DNA of 64,000 nt from NCBI RefSeq assembly GCF_900269665.1, contig NZ_LT985361.1, positions 6,570,455 to 6,634,454 of the forward strand. The letters run 5' to 3'. Numbering within the stretch: the first letter of the stretch is position 1; every line of letters starts with the position of its first letter. Below the pieces are notes generated by a model. It saw only the letters and a program-made list of their open reading frames with translations, did not search any database and was not told the DNA's origin. Source of the DNA: Nocardia suismassiliense (GTDB lineage: Bacteria > Actinomycetota > Actinomycetes > Mycobacteriales > Mycobacteriaceae). The translations under genes and the position numbers were made by a program. Positions 46,240 to 55,042 of this stretch are shown here, piece after piece.

Positions 46240-47129
46240 TAATACGGGTTCCTCGGCTGGAGCGCGCGACGCACGATGTCGGCGACGTCGCGATCGGTGA
46301 AAGCGGCCGGGAGTTCCAGCGAGAGCAACTGGAACAGGCTGCGGACCTGGTCGACGGTCGGCTCGTCGGACAGCGGCAGTTCCTCGCTACGGCTCAGCGG
46401 GACCTGCTTGGTCTGCTTGAAGCTGGCGACCAGTTCGCGGTTGAAATCGCGGTAATACGGTTTGTCCCGCTCGAACATCAGCGCGGGCGTGTTCGGATTG
46501 TCCTGGGTGACGATCACGCAGCTGGACGACAGATCCCAGCGGAACGTCGTCATCACCGTCGACAAGCCGACGTCGATGGTCAGGAAGGTGAACCGCTGCC
46601 GGTACCAGCAGGCGGCCAGCACGGTAGCGAAGGCTTCCTTGCGGGTGCGTTCAGTGGTCCACGACTCGCCCGTGCGGTCGGCCTCGGGCGACAACGACGA
46701 ACGGAACTGGGCGTAGGTCTTGCACAGCGCTTCGTTGGTCGGGTCGAGAATCTCCAATTGCACACGCAGCGGGCGTTGTTCGCGCCGCGCGTTCTCCACA
46801 CACTCACGCAGCGTCACCGCGCGGATGTAGGTTCCGGTGCCGCCCTTGAAGATCCACTGCTCGGTGCCGCGCCTGGCGAGCGTGTGCGCGTGCCCGATCT
46901 CCGGACCGTACAGCAGCTGCACCGAATTCGCGTCGCGCACAGCCTGAGCCGACAGGTGCCGATCGCGCAGCAGCGTGGTCGCCAGCAACGCGAGCACCAG
47001 CAGCACCGCGGCGTTGACGTTGTCCACGCTGATCACGTCGAGGACCGCGAGCAGGCCGACCACCACGGCGAGCACCAACGCGACCACACCGTCGACGTTG
47101 TTACGCAACCAGATCAGCAACCGCCCCAT
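46239..47129 (-). CDS. 2-TM protein of unknown family, paralog B
   Basis: 296 residues, paralogous to the protein at 36584-37651: both begin MGR, have two transmembrane helices (~12-31, ~36-53) ending LLRDR, and share RGTEQWIFKGGTG (RGT-RWTFKGGTG in A), ILDPTN and FRWDLSS. The linker is shorter than in A. It heads a coupled operon with the cupin-like protein and the phosphatase. Function unknown. The start is ATG at 47129 after GGGGAGGG; longer frames lack a ribosome site. Confidence 0.75.
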   Translation of the reverse strand: MGRLLIWLRNNVDGVVALVLAVVVGLLAVLDVISVDNVNAAVLLVLALLATTLLRDRHLSAQAVRDANSVQLLYGPEIGHAHTLARRGTEQWIFKGGTGTYIRAVTLRECVENARREQRPLRVQLEILDPTNEALCKTYAQFRSSLSPEADRTGESWTTERTRKEAFATVLAACWYRQRFTFLTIDVGLSTVMTTFRWDLSSSCVIVTQDNPNTPALMFERDKPYYRDFNRELVASFKQTKQVPLSRSEELPLSDEPTVDQVRSLFQLLSLELPAAFTDRDVADIVRRALQPRNPY

Positions 47130-47492
47130 GCGGCCCTCCCCTCTATTCCCCCCAGGATAGAGGCAGGCGTCGACCCGTCGCGAAAGAAAGCGGAAGTCGT
47201 GTGAGGTGCTCCAGCCCACATCCGGTCCCCTTGACCTCGAGTGCGGTTGAGGAAACAGGATGGGAACCGGTCGCCGAGCACTCGGCGGCAGCAGGCCCGG
47301 ATGCCTCGGCATCCCGCTCCCGCCGGTCCCGTACACCCCCGGCGGGAGCGCAAGGGTCACGCAACGACTTACCCGCTGGCGCGGATTCGGGACGGGCGCG
47401 CAAAATGCAACAGCCGCACGCTTTCTGATTTCACGCATACCGAATCGCATGCGATTCGGTATGCGCCTTGTCAGAAGGTGTGCGGCTGGTCG
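47130..47492. other. intergenic region with a nested palindrome
   Basis: 363 bases. It should hold the promoter of the 2-TM operon (near 47160-47300, none clear) and ends in the nested inverted repeat 47411-47488. No gene seen. Confidence 0.6.
47411..47488. repeat. 78-bp nested inverted repeat with a perfect 32-bp palindrome
   Basis: Outer arms CAGCCGCACGCTTTCTGA and TCAGAAGGTGTGCGGCTG match at 16 of 18 positions. Between them, after 5-base spacers, 47434-47465 is a perfect 32-bp palindrome centred on GCATGC. It begins 5 bases beyond the YciI stop, so it may act as a terminator; its size is unusual. Confidence 0.8.
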
Positions 47493-47756
47493 TTAGTTGG
47501 GGGTGGTGGGTTCCCACTCGTGGACGGTCACAATCGAGGAGCCGGTGGTGTGCACCGGGTCGGCGAACGCGAGTTCCGTTGCGATGTCGAGGTTTTCGGC
47601 GGTGATGAAGTACGCCCCACCGGTGCCGTCGGTGAAGCGGGCGCTCTCCACCAGTTGACCGCGCTCGCTCAGCTGCTTCAGGAAGAGCTTGTGCGGCTCG
47701 ATCACGGCCGGGTCGAAGCGCGGCGTGCGCATCGCCAGGACCAGGTACTTCTTCAC
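47493..47756 (-). CDS. YciI-like protein
   Basis: 87 residues. A small ferredoxin-like YciI/YCII fold: MRTPRF...HKLFLKQLSERGQLVESARF, then TGGAYFITAEN and a C-terminal VTVHEWEP. Members are presumed small-molecule enzymes. The GTG start at 47756 overlaps the nusB stop (GTGA), so it is in the nusB operon. Confidence 0.85.
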   Translation of the reverse strand: MKKYLVLAMRTPRFDPAVIEPHKLFLKQLSERGQLVESARFTDGTGGAYFITAENLDIATELAFADPVHTTGSSIVTVHEWEPTTPN

Positions 47757-48268
47757 GCCTCGGCCTCGGGGCGTGGGGCCCGGGTGGCGGCCGCCGCGGC
47801 CCGCACCTGGGGCGCGCCCAGCACGACCTGGCCGAGCACGCCGTTCACGAACGACGGGGAGTCGTCGGTGGACAGCTCCTTGGCCAGCTCCACGGCCTCG
47901 TCCACCGCGACGACCGGCGGAACATCGTTGGCGTGGAACAACTCCCACACCGCGATCCGCAGAATGGCGCGGTCGACGGCGGGCAGCCGGGACAGCTCCC
48001 AGTCCTTGAGGTAGGACTCGATGGTGCCGTCCACCCGGTCGAGGTCGTCGGCGACGCCCTCGACCAGCGTGTGCGTGTAGGCGTGCACCGGCGCGACCGC
48101 CTGGTCGCGGGCGGCCAGCTCGACCCGCTCGTCGAGCAGGTCGGCCGGGTCCACGTCGCGTGCCTCTGCCTCGAAGAGCAGATCCACGGCCCGGCGGCGG
48201 GCTTTGTGCCGCGTGCCGAGCTTCTTGAACGACTTTTTGTCTAACGGCTGTTCAGCCACAGTCACCAT
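47753..48268 (-). CDS. nusB: transcription antitermination factor NusB
   Basis: 171 residues. Binds boxA RNA with NusE during rRNA transcription. The N-terminal RHKARRRAVDLLFEAE and the C-terminal AVDEAVELAKELSTDDSPSF with FVNGVLG are typical. The Ala-rich C-terminal tail is common in actinobacteria. Follows efp by 21 bases. Confidence 0.96.
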   Translation of the reverse strand: MVTVAEQPLDKKSFKKLGTRHKARRRAVDLLFEAEARDVDPADLLDERVELAARDQAVAPVHAYTHTLVEGVADDLDRVDGTIESYLKDWELSRLPAVDRAILRIAVWELFHANDVPPVVAVDEAVELAKELSTDDSPSFVNGVLGQVVLGAPQVRAAAAATRAPRPEAEA

Positions 48269-48289
48269 TATCCTGACGCCGCGCGGCGA

Positions 48290-48853
48290 TCAGGCGTTGA
48301 CTCGGCCGAGGTAGCTGCCATCACGCGAGTCGATGCGCAGCTTGTCGCCCGTGTTGATGAACAGCGGGACCTGAACCTCGGCGCCGGTCTCCAGCGTGGC
48401 GGGCTTGGTACCGCCAGTGGAGCGGTCGCCCTGCAGGCCGATGTCGGTGTGCTTGACCTCGAGCTCGACGGTGACCGGGAGCTCGACGTACAACGGCGCG
48501 CCTTCGTGCGTGGCGACCTGCACGGTCATGTTCTCCAGCAGGAAGCGCGCACCGGGACCGATGGTCGCCTCGGTGATGGAGATCTGGTCGAACGTGACGC
48601 CGTCCATGAAGACGTAGTCCGAACCGTCGTGGTACAGGTAGGTCATGTCGCGGCGGTCGACCGTCGCGGTCTCCACCTTGACGCCCGCGTTGAAGGTCTT
48701 GTCGACGACCTTGCCGGACAGCACGTTCTTCAGCTTGGTCCGCACGAACGCGGGACCCTTGCCCGGCTTGACGTGCTGGAATTCGACGATCTGCTGGAGC
48801 TGACCGTCGATCTTCAGCACAAGGCCGTTCTTGAAGTCGCTGGTGTCCGCCAC
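48290..48853 (-). CDS. efp: elongation factor P
   Basis: 187 residues. Helps the ribosome form proline-proline bonds. The N-terminal domain has the conserved Lys loop KPGKGPAFVR; domains II and III follow (TVQVATHEG, PATLETGAEVQVPLFI). The start is GTG at 48853, family-like MADTSDFKNG; GGAGATCCGAGGAC precedes it. Between pepQ and nusB as in mycobacteria. Confidence 0.97.
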   Translation of the reverse strand: MADTSDFKNGLVLKIDGQLQQIVEFQHVKPGKGPAFVRTKLKNVLSGKVVDKTFNAGVKVETATVDRRDMTYLYHDGSDYVFMDGVTFDQISITEATIGPGARFLLENMTVQVATHEGAPLYVELPVTVELEVKHTDIGLQGDRSTGGTKPATLETGAEVQVPLFINTGDKLRIDSRDGSYLGRVNA

Positions 48854-48900
48854 TGTCCTCGGATCTCCTAATTCGTAAACAACATGGGGGTCGACCGACG

Positions 48901-50028
48901 TCAATCGACGACGGTCAGGTCTTTGCTGGTGTTGGTGAGCAACTCCGGGCCCCCTTCGCGCACCACGAGCGTGTCCTCGATCCGGACCCCGCCGCGGCCG
49001 GGAAAGTACACACCGGGTTCGACGGTCACCGCCACGCCAGCAAGAAGTGTACCGGTTCCGTTTTTCGCAATGCCCGGCGCTTCGTGGATCTGCAATCCCA
49101 CCCCGTGCCCGAGGCCGTGCACGAACAGCTTGCCGTGTCCGGCCGCCTCGATCACCGCGCGAGACGCCGCGTCCACGTCGGCGACCTTCACTCCTGGACG
49201 CAGGGCTTCCCGCCCCGCCCGCTGCGAGGCTTCGACCAGCTCGTACACCTCGCGTTGCCAGTCGCTGGGGGTGCCGAGCACGAAGGTGCGGGTCATGTCC
49301 GAGTGGTAGCCGCCGACCGTCGCGCCGAAGTCGAGTTTGACGAAATCACCGGCGGCGAGCACCGCCTCGGTCGGCCGATGATGCGGGACAGCCGAATTCA
49401 CGCCGGTCGCGACGATGGTCTCGAACGACACCGCGTCGGCGCCGTGCTCGTACATGGCCCACTCCAGGTCCCTGGCGACCTGTCGTTCGGTGCGGCCGGG
49501 GCGCAGCAGGCCGCGTTCCAGCAGCGTGGCGAGTCCGGCGTCGCCCACCGCACAGGCTGCCCGCAGCTGGGCCACCTCGTAGGCGTCCTTCACCATGCGC
49601 AGTTGCTCGACCAGGCCGGGTGTGGGGACGAAATCCAGGCCGGTGCGTTGCTCGACGAAGCCGCGATGTTGCTCGACGGTCACGATGTGACTCTCGTAGC
49701 CGACGCGGCCCAGCTGCCATTCCCCTGCCAACTCGAGGATCCGTCGTGCGGTAGCCCTGGCGATCTCGGCGCGTAGATCCGGGACCTGCTCGGCGACCTG
49801 GGTGCGATAGCGCCCGTCGGTGCCGATCACCGTGCGCTCCTCGGCATTGCGCATGTCCCAGGAGTGCACGAGCAGCGCCGCGTTGGATCCGGTGAACCCG
49901 GTCAGATATCTGAGGTTCACCAGATCGGTGACCAGCAGAGCGTCGACCCCGTTCTCCACCAGCAGGCTCCGCAGCGCGCCACGCCGCGCGGCGTAGTCGG
50001 GCGCCTGGCCCACGTGATCAGCACACAT
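48901..50028 (-). CDS. pepQ: Xaa-Pro dipeptidase/aminopeptidase (M24)
   Basis: 375 residues. Cleaves proline-containing peptides with two metal ions. Creatinase-like N-terminal domain, then the pita-bread domain with ligands in DFGATVGGYHSDMTRT, HGLGHGVGLQIHE, VTVEPGVYFP and VRIEDT. Lies upstream of efp on the same strand, an order conserved in mycobacteria. Confidence 0.94.
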   Translation of the reverse strand: MCADHVGQAPDYAARRGALRSLLVENGVDALLVTDLVNLRYLTGFTGSNAALLVHSWDMRNAEERTVIGTDGRYRTQVAEQVPDLRAEIARATARRILELAGEWQLGRVGYESHIVTVEQHRGFVEQRTGLDFVPTPGLVEQLRMVKDAYEVAQLRAACAVGDAGLATLLERGLLRPGRTERQVARDLEWAMYEHGADAVSFETIVATGVNSAVPHHRPTEAVLAAGDFVKLDFGATVGGYHSDMTRTFVLGTPSDWQREVYELVEASQRAGREALRPGVKVADVDAASRAVIEAAGHGKLFVHGLGHGVGLQIHEAPGIAKNGTGTLLAGVAVTVEPGVYFPGRGGVRIEDTLVVREGGPELLTNTSKDLTVVD

Positions 50029-50262
50029 GGTTCAAAGCTACCGCCGACACGCCGTATCGCCCGCATACAACACGTGCTCGGGCTGCCGCGAGTGCGCTGA
50101 CCTCGTGCGGAAGATCATGCCTGCGATCGCGGATGCCGTTGGTACTCGCCGATTTACGAACCGGGCGGCATGGGGATCGATCGTTGTCCACATGTCGGAA
50201 AGCTATGCACATTCGGGTCGAGCGGGGTTGTCACGCGCCGCGATCGGACGAGAGTGGACGGC

Positions 50263-50898
50263 ATGCCGAATGTTGCTTTCGCCGCCCTCCTCGCGTGGTG
50301 TGTTGTGTTGAGCGTCATCGATTTTCGGCAGCGGAGATTGCCGAATTCGCTGACCGGATGGGGTGCGGTCGCGGTGTTCGGTTATGCCTTGTCCACAGAT
50401 CAATGCACAGCCGCATTGCTGGGTGCCGTGCTGCTCGCGGTGCCGTATCTGCTGGTGCATCTGGCGCTACCCGCGGCGTTCGGTGCCGGAGATGTGAAGT
50501 TAGCCGTCGGGTTGGGTGCGGCGGCGGCGCTCGGTGGTGGGCACGCGTGGGTTCGGGCGGCGGTGGCCGCACCGTTGCTCACGGCGTGCGCTGGGATTGC
50601 TGCGGTGGTCCTGTGCCGAATTCGTAATTTCACGGATCCGCCCCGCCGAATCCGCTGTTCCACCGCCCCCTTCCACCAAATCCGCGAGTCCGCCGACCCG
50701 TCCAGCCGAATGAGCGACTCTGCCGGTCGATCGGCGTCGAGCCGGAGTTCACCTAGCCCCTCGGGTGTGCCGCCATGCGAAGTTCCGGTCGCTAAGCGGA
50801 GGGTCGAAAGACCCAGCCGAATCGCGATACCGCACGGGCCCGCCATGTGTATAGCTACGGTGTGCGCGCTGGCCACCGCGGGCGGCGGCGGATCATGA
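50263..50898 (+). CDS. A24 prepilin peptidase-like membrane protease
   Basis: 211 residues. The two aspartates of the type IV prepilin peptidase family are present: VIDFRQRRLPN and GAGDVKL, within membrane helices. It lacks the N-terminal methylase domain. After ~130 residues the hydrophobic core gives way to a Ser/Pro/Arg-rich segment with repeats, ending near one hydrophobic stretch, so the last helices may be altered. ATG at 50263 is preferred; the locus before aroC matches Rv2551c in mycobacteria. Confidence 0.8.
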   Translation: MPNVAFAALLAWCVVLSVIDFRQRRLPNSLTGWGAVAVFGYALSTDQCTAALLGAVLLAVPYLLVHLALPAAFGAGDVKLAVGLGAAAALGGGHAWVRAAVAAPLLTACAGIAAVVLCRIRNFTDPPRRIRCSTAPFHQIRESADPSSRMSDSAGRSASSRSSPSPSGVPPCEVPVAKRRVERPSRIAIPHGPAMCIATVCALATAGGGGS

Positions 50899-51239
50899 TG
50901 GGTAGCGCGACGCTCATGGCTTCTGGCGAGCGCCGGGTGCGGCGGCTTGCGGCAGGCAAGGCATCTTGCGAGCATCGAACGATGTCGAGGGCGGCAGGTT
51001 ACCGCATCTCGCAGCAGCCGGATGTGTCGGATTATGGCGGGCAACGGCGTCTCGCGGGTGCCGAATGGCGCGTAGGGCGGCAGGCACGGCGTCTGCGGAT
51101 TGCGGGGTCGAACCCCGGGGCCGTGGGCCGACCCGGCAGCGCCTCACCGGGTGCGGGGACGGTGGGTGCGCCGAACGTGCCCGTCATCACTGCGGGCCGC
51201 GTGCCGGAGCGGGCGCGCCGACATGGGAAGATGGAGCAC
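50899..51239. other. intergenic region before aroC
   Basis: 341 bases. No gene recognised: the in-frame extension ahead of aroC has no ribosome site or homology. The aroC promoter is expected here but no clear -35/-10 pair is visible. Confidence 0.6.
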
Positions 51240-52451
51240 GTGTTGCGCTGGATAACTGCCGGAGAATCCCACGGTCCCGCTCTCGTCACCATCCTCGAGG
51301 GCATGGTGGCCGGTGTCGAGGTCACGTCCGACGAGATCTCCGCGCAGTTGGCGCGCCGCAGGCTCGGGTACGGCCGCGGCGCCAGGATGAAGTTCGAGGC
51401 CGACAAGGTGACCGTCGTCGGCGGTGTCCGGCACGGCCGCACCATGGGCGGACCGGTCGCCATCGAGATCGCCAACTCCGAGTGGCCCAAGTGGACGACC
51501 GTCATGTCCGCCGACCCGGTCGACCCGGACGAACTCGCCGAACTGGCCCGCAACGCCCCGCTCACCCGGCCGCGCCCCGGCCACGCCGACTACTCCGGCA
51601 TGCTCAAGTACGACTTCGACGACGCACGCAACGTGCTGGAGCGCGCCAGCGCCCGGGAAACCGCGGCACGCGTCGCGGCGGGCACCGTGGCGCGGAACTT
51701 CCTGCGGCAGGCCTTCGGCGTCGAGGTGATCTCGCACGTCGTCTCGATCGGCACCGCCCAGAACACCACCGGTGTCATCCCGGCCGCCGCCGACCTCGCC
51801 GCCATCGACGAGAGCCCGGTGCGCGCGTTCGACAAGGACGCCGAGTCCGCGATGATCGCTGAGATCGAGGCGGCCAAGAAGGACGGCGACACCCTCGGTG
51901 GCGTCGTCGAGGTGGTCGTCGAAGGACTTCCGGTCGGCCTCGGCTCGTTCACCAGCGGCGAGAACCGGCTCGATTCCCGGCTCGCCGCCGCGCTCATGGG
52001 CATTCAGGCCATCAAGGGCGTCGAGGTCGGCGACGGTTTCGAGACCGCGCGCAGGCGCGGCAGCCAGGCGCACGACGAGATGCGGCCCGGCAGCGACGGC
52101 GTGCTGCGCTCGACGAACCGGGCCGGCGGCCTGGAGGGCGGCATGACCAACGGTGAAGCACTGCGCGTGCGCGCCGCGATGAAGCCCATCTCCACCGTGC
52201 CGCGCGCTCTGGCCACCGTCGACATGACCACCGGCGAGGAAGCCGTCGCCATCCACCAGCGCTCGGACGTGTGCGCCGTGCCCGCCGCGGGCGTCGTCGC
52301 GGAGTCCATGGTCGCGCTGGTCGTCGCGCAGGCCGCGCTGGAGAAGTTCGGCGGCGACTCGCTCGGCGAGACCCTGGAGAACATCACCAGCTACGTCAAG
52401 CGGATCAGCGCCCGCCCGCACAACGCGCCCGCTGACACCAGCACGCCATGA
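51240..52451 (+). CDS. aroC: chorismate synthase
   Basis: 403 residues. Makes chorismate from EPSP with reduced flavin, the last shikimate step. It starts MLRWITAGESHGPAL (GTG at 51240, matching the family N-terminus; ATG at 51231 would add three residues) and contains RGARMKFEADKV, RPGHADYSG and the C-terminal RSDVCAVPAAGVV. Its stop overlaps the aroK ATG (ATGA). Confidence 0.97.
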   Translation: MLRWITAGESHGPALVTILEGMVAGVEVTSDEISAQLARRRLGYGRGARMKFEADKVTVVGGVRHGRTMGGPVAIEIANSEWPKWTTVMSADPVDPDELAELARNAPLTRPRPGHADYSGMLKYDFDDARNVLERASARETAARVAAGTVARNFLRQAFGVEVISHVVSIGTAQNTTGVIPAAADLAAIDESPVRAFDKDAESAMIAEIEAAKKDGDTLGGVVEVVVEGLPVGLGSFTSGENRLDSRLAAALMGIQAIKGVEVGDGFETARRRGSQAHDEMRPGSDGVLRSTNRAGGLEGGMTNGEALRVRAAMKPISTVPRALATVDMTTGEEAVAIHQRSDVCAVPAAGVVAESMVALVVAQAALEKFGGDSLGETLENITSYVKRISARPHNAPADTSTP

Positions 52452-53572
52452 TCGTGCAGACCGATCCGCGCGCCCCGCGCGTGGTGCTGGTCGGACCGCC
52501 GGGCGCGGGGAAAACGACGATCGGCCGCAAGCTCGCCAAGGAACTCGGCGTCGAGCTGTACGACACCGACGCGGGCATCGAACGCGAGACCGGGCGCACC
52601 ATTCCGGAGATCTTCGCCACCGACGGCGAACCCGAGTTCCGCCGGATCGAGGAGCGGGTGGTGCGCCGCGCCATCCTCGCCGAGCGCGGTGTCGTCTCGC
52701 TCGGCGGCGGCGCCGTGCTGTCCAAGGACACCAGGGATCTGCTGCGCAACCGCACCGTCGTCTACCTGGAAATCAGTGTCGGCGAAGGACTGCGTCGCAC
52801 CGGGGCGAGCACCAATCGGCCGTTGCTCAACGGTGCCGACCCCGCTGCCAAGTATCGCGAGCTGATGCGCAAGCGGCGGCCGCTCTACCGCGAGGTCGCC
52901 ACCGTTCGGGTGCGTACCGACGGCCGCAGCCCCGGGCGCGTCGTCAAGATGGTGCTCGCCAAACTCGGTTTCGAGCCGGTCACCTCGGACACCGGCGCGG
53001 ATGCCGACTGTCCGGAGCTCACCGACACAGGGACTCCGCCGAGCACTGCCGAAGACACCGCAACGCCGCAGGGCAGCAGTCGATCTCGGGCCCGGCGCCG
53101 TGCACGTGCGCGTGCTGCCGCGCGCAGGGCAGCTGCCGCGCGGGAGGGCGCAGACGGATCCGGCGAGCCGGAGACGTCCGCTCCGGCGGAGAAGTCCGTT
53201 GCGGCGGAGAAGTCCGTTGCGAGCGCGGGACGGAGCTGGCGCACGCGGCGAGGTGGTAGTGAGTCCGCGACGACGTCGGTTGCGAATGCCCCGGTGGCCG
53301 CAGAGTCTGCAGCGACCAGCTCAGTTGCCAACGGCCCGTCCACAACCGAGACCTCAGCGGCGAAGCCTTCCGGCTCGACCGGGAGAGGCTGGCGCGCTCG
53401 CCGGTCGGCTGCCGCGGCTGAAACCGACGCGACAGCACCGTCGAACGGCACGGAAGATTCCGGTCAAGGCAAGTCGTCGAGCGGACGGGCCAGACGAGCC
53501 AGGGCGCGGCGGGCTCGCGTTCGCGCGCGCAAACACCAGGAAGCATCAACAGAATCGGAGCAGCAGACGTGA
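52448..53572 (+). CDS. aroK: shikimate kinase with a basic low-complexity tail
   Basis: 374 residues, about twice the usual 170-180. The kinase domain (1-175) is complete: P-loop GPPGAGKTT (16-24), DTD and a GGGAVL loop, and a NRPLL LID. Residues ~180-374 form an Ala/Arg/Ser/Thr-rich tail with basic runs (ARRRARARAAARR at ~214-227; GRARRARARRARVRARK at ~346-362) and two GR-WR-RR motifs. The tail looks disordered and may bind nucleic acid. It overlaps aroC and aroB by 4 bases. Confidence 0.93.
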   Translation: MIVQTDPRAPRVVLVGPPGAGKTTIGRKLAKELGVELYDTDAGIERETGRTIPEIFATDGEPEFRRIEERVVRRAILAERGVVSLGGGAVLSKDTRDLLRNRTVVYLEISVGEGLRRTGASTNRPLLNGADPAAKYRELMRKRRPLYREVATVRVRTDGRSPGRVVKMVLAKLGFEPVTSDTGADADCPELTDTGTPPSTAEDTATPQGSSRSRARRRARARAAARRAAAAREGADGSGEPETSAPAEKSVAAEKSVASAGRSWRTRRGGSESATTSVANAPVAAESAATSSVANGPSTTETSAAKPSGSTGRGWRARRSAAAAETDATAPSNGTEDSGQGKSSSGRARRARARRARVRARKHQEASTESEQQT

Positions 53573-54687
53573 GTGAGCCGAATCGTCTCGAAGTTCGTAC
53601 CGCGGACCCGTATCCGGTGATCATCGGCCGTGGGCTGCTCGGTGAGCTCGTCGAGGCGGTCAACGGCGCGACGAAAGGCGTGCGGTCGGTGGCGATCTTC
53701 CATCAGCCGCCGCTCGCCGAGACCGCCGAGGCGGTGCGCAAGGCGTTGGCCGACACCGGCATCGACGCCCACCGCATCGAGATCCCGGACGCCGAGGCGG
53801 GTAAGGAACTCGCCGTCGCGGGCTTCTGCTGGGAAGTACTCGGGCGAATCGGCCTGACCCGCAACGACGTCGTGGTGAGCCTCGGCGGCGGTGCCGCAAC
53901 CGATCTGGCCGGCTTCGTGGCCGCCACCTGGATGCGCGGCGTGCAGATCGTGCACGTACCGACCACGCTGCTGGCCATGGTCGACGCCGCCGTCGGCGGC
54001 AAGACCGGCATCAACACCGAGGCGGGCAAGAACCTGGTCGGCTGCTTCCACGAACCCGCCGCCGTGCTCGTCGACCTCGCCACTCTGGAAACCGTGCCGC
54101 GCAACGAGATCGTGGCCGGCATGGCCGAGATCATCAAGGCCGGTTTCATCGCCGACCCGGTCATCCTCGACCTGGTGGAACGCGACCCCGAGGCCGCGCT
54201 CGACCCCACCGGTGACGTGCTGCCCGAGCTGATCCGGCGCGCAATCCAGGTGAAGGCCGACGTGGTCGCCGCCGACCTCAAGGAGGCAAGCCTCCGCGAG
54301 ATCCTCAACTACGGCCACACCCTCGGCCACGCGATCGAGCGCCGCGAACGCTACCGCTGGCGTCATGGCGCGGCTGTTTCGGTCGGCCTGGTCTTCGCCG
54401 CCGAACTCGGCCGCCTCGCAGGCCGTCTCGACGACGCCACCGCCGACCGCCACCGCGCCGTCCTGGAAAGCGTCGGCCTGCCGACCACCTACGACGCCGA
54501 CGCCCTCCCCCAACTCCTCGACACCATGCAAACCGACAAGAAAACCCGCTCCGGCGTCCTGCGTTTCGTCGTCCTCGACGGCCTGGCCAAGCCCGGCCGC
54601 CTGGAAGGCCCCGACCCCACCCTCCTCGCCGCCGCGTACTCCGCCATCGCCCGCGAAGGCACCCCGAGCACCGGCATCCTCCTGTAA
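53569..54687 (+). CDS. aroB: 3-dehydroquinate synthase
   Basis: 372 residues. Second step of the shikimate pathway; NAD- and metal-dependent. GGGAATDLAGFVAATW binds NAD, with the zinc ligands in NEIVAGMAEIIKAG, NYGHTLGHAIE and a C-terminal His. Starts GTG at 53569 overlapping aroK (GTGA). Followed by a terminator; no aroQ gene is present next to it. Confidence 0.96.
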   Translation: MSEPNRLEVRTADPYPVIIGRGLLGELVEAVNGATKGVRSVAIFHQPPLAETAEAVRKALADTGIDAHRIEIPDAEAGKELAVAGFCWEVLGRIGLTRNDVVVSLGGGAATDLAGFVAATWMRGVQIVHVPTTLLAMVDAAVGGKTGINTEAGKNLVGCFHEPAAVLVDLATLETVPRNEIVAGMAEIIKAGFIADPVILDLVERDPEAALDPTGDVLPELIRRAIQVKADVVAADLKEASLREILNYGHTLGHAIERRERYRWRHGAAVSVGLVFAAELGRLAGRLDDATADRHRAVLESVGLPTTYDADALPQLLDTMQTDKKTRSGVLRFVVLDGLAKPGRLEGPDPTLLAAAYSAIAREGTPSTGILL

Positions 54688-54706
54688 CCCGCACTCGCAC
54701 AGCAGA

Positions 54707-54743
54707 AACGGCGCACTCCTACGGGGTGCGCCGTTCTGTTTTG
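54707..54743 (+). terminator. rho-independent terminator of the aro operon
   Basis: AACGGCGCAC pairs perfectly with GTGCGCCGTT around a 9-base loop, followed by CTGTTTTGCC, 20 bases after the aroB stop. Confidence 0.85.
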
Positions 54744-55042
54744 CCTCGAACCTCTGCCCGAACGCGATCAGCGAGCACCCGATCTCAGGGCATTAGACGG
54801 AGGTTGGCAGTGTCACGGCCGAAAGTTGGCTGCCTCATCACCATGCCAGTGCAATGACCGCAGTGGCGGCCGCTGATCGCAAGGTCGCCGCCGCGCTGGC
54901 CGAGGCCGTCGGCGGGAGCCGGACATGCGGGGGCAGGCTCAAATGTGTGCCGGGCAGGCCGCGGAACTCGCCGAGCACGGGCCAGGCCTCGCGCCAGCCA
55001 GAGCCGCCGTGAGGTCGGCCGAACGTGGGGCTGCGCCGTGGG
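54744..55042. other. intergenic region after the aro operon
   Basis: About 300 bases. A 52-codon plus-strand frame from 54854 starts with AADRKVAAALAEAVG but has no ribosome site or known relatives; I see no supported gene. Confidence 0.5.

Noticed and set aside
54854..55012. 52-codon plus-strand frame after the aro operon
   Set aside because: Ala-rich start looks protein-like but there is no ribosome site, and the second half is random in composition.
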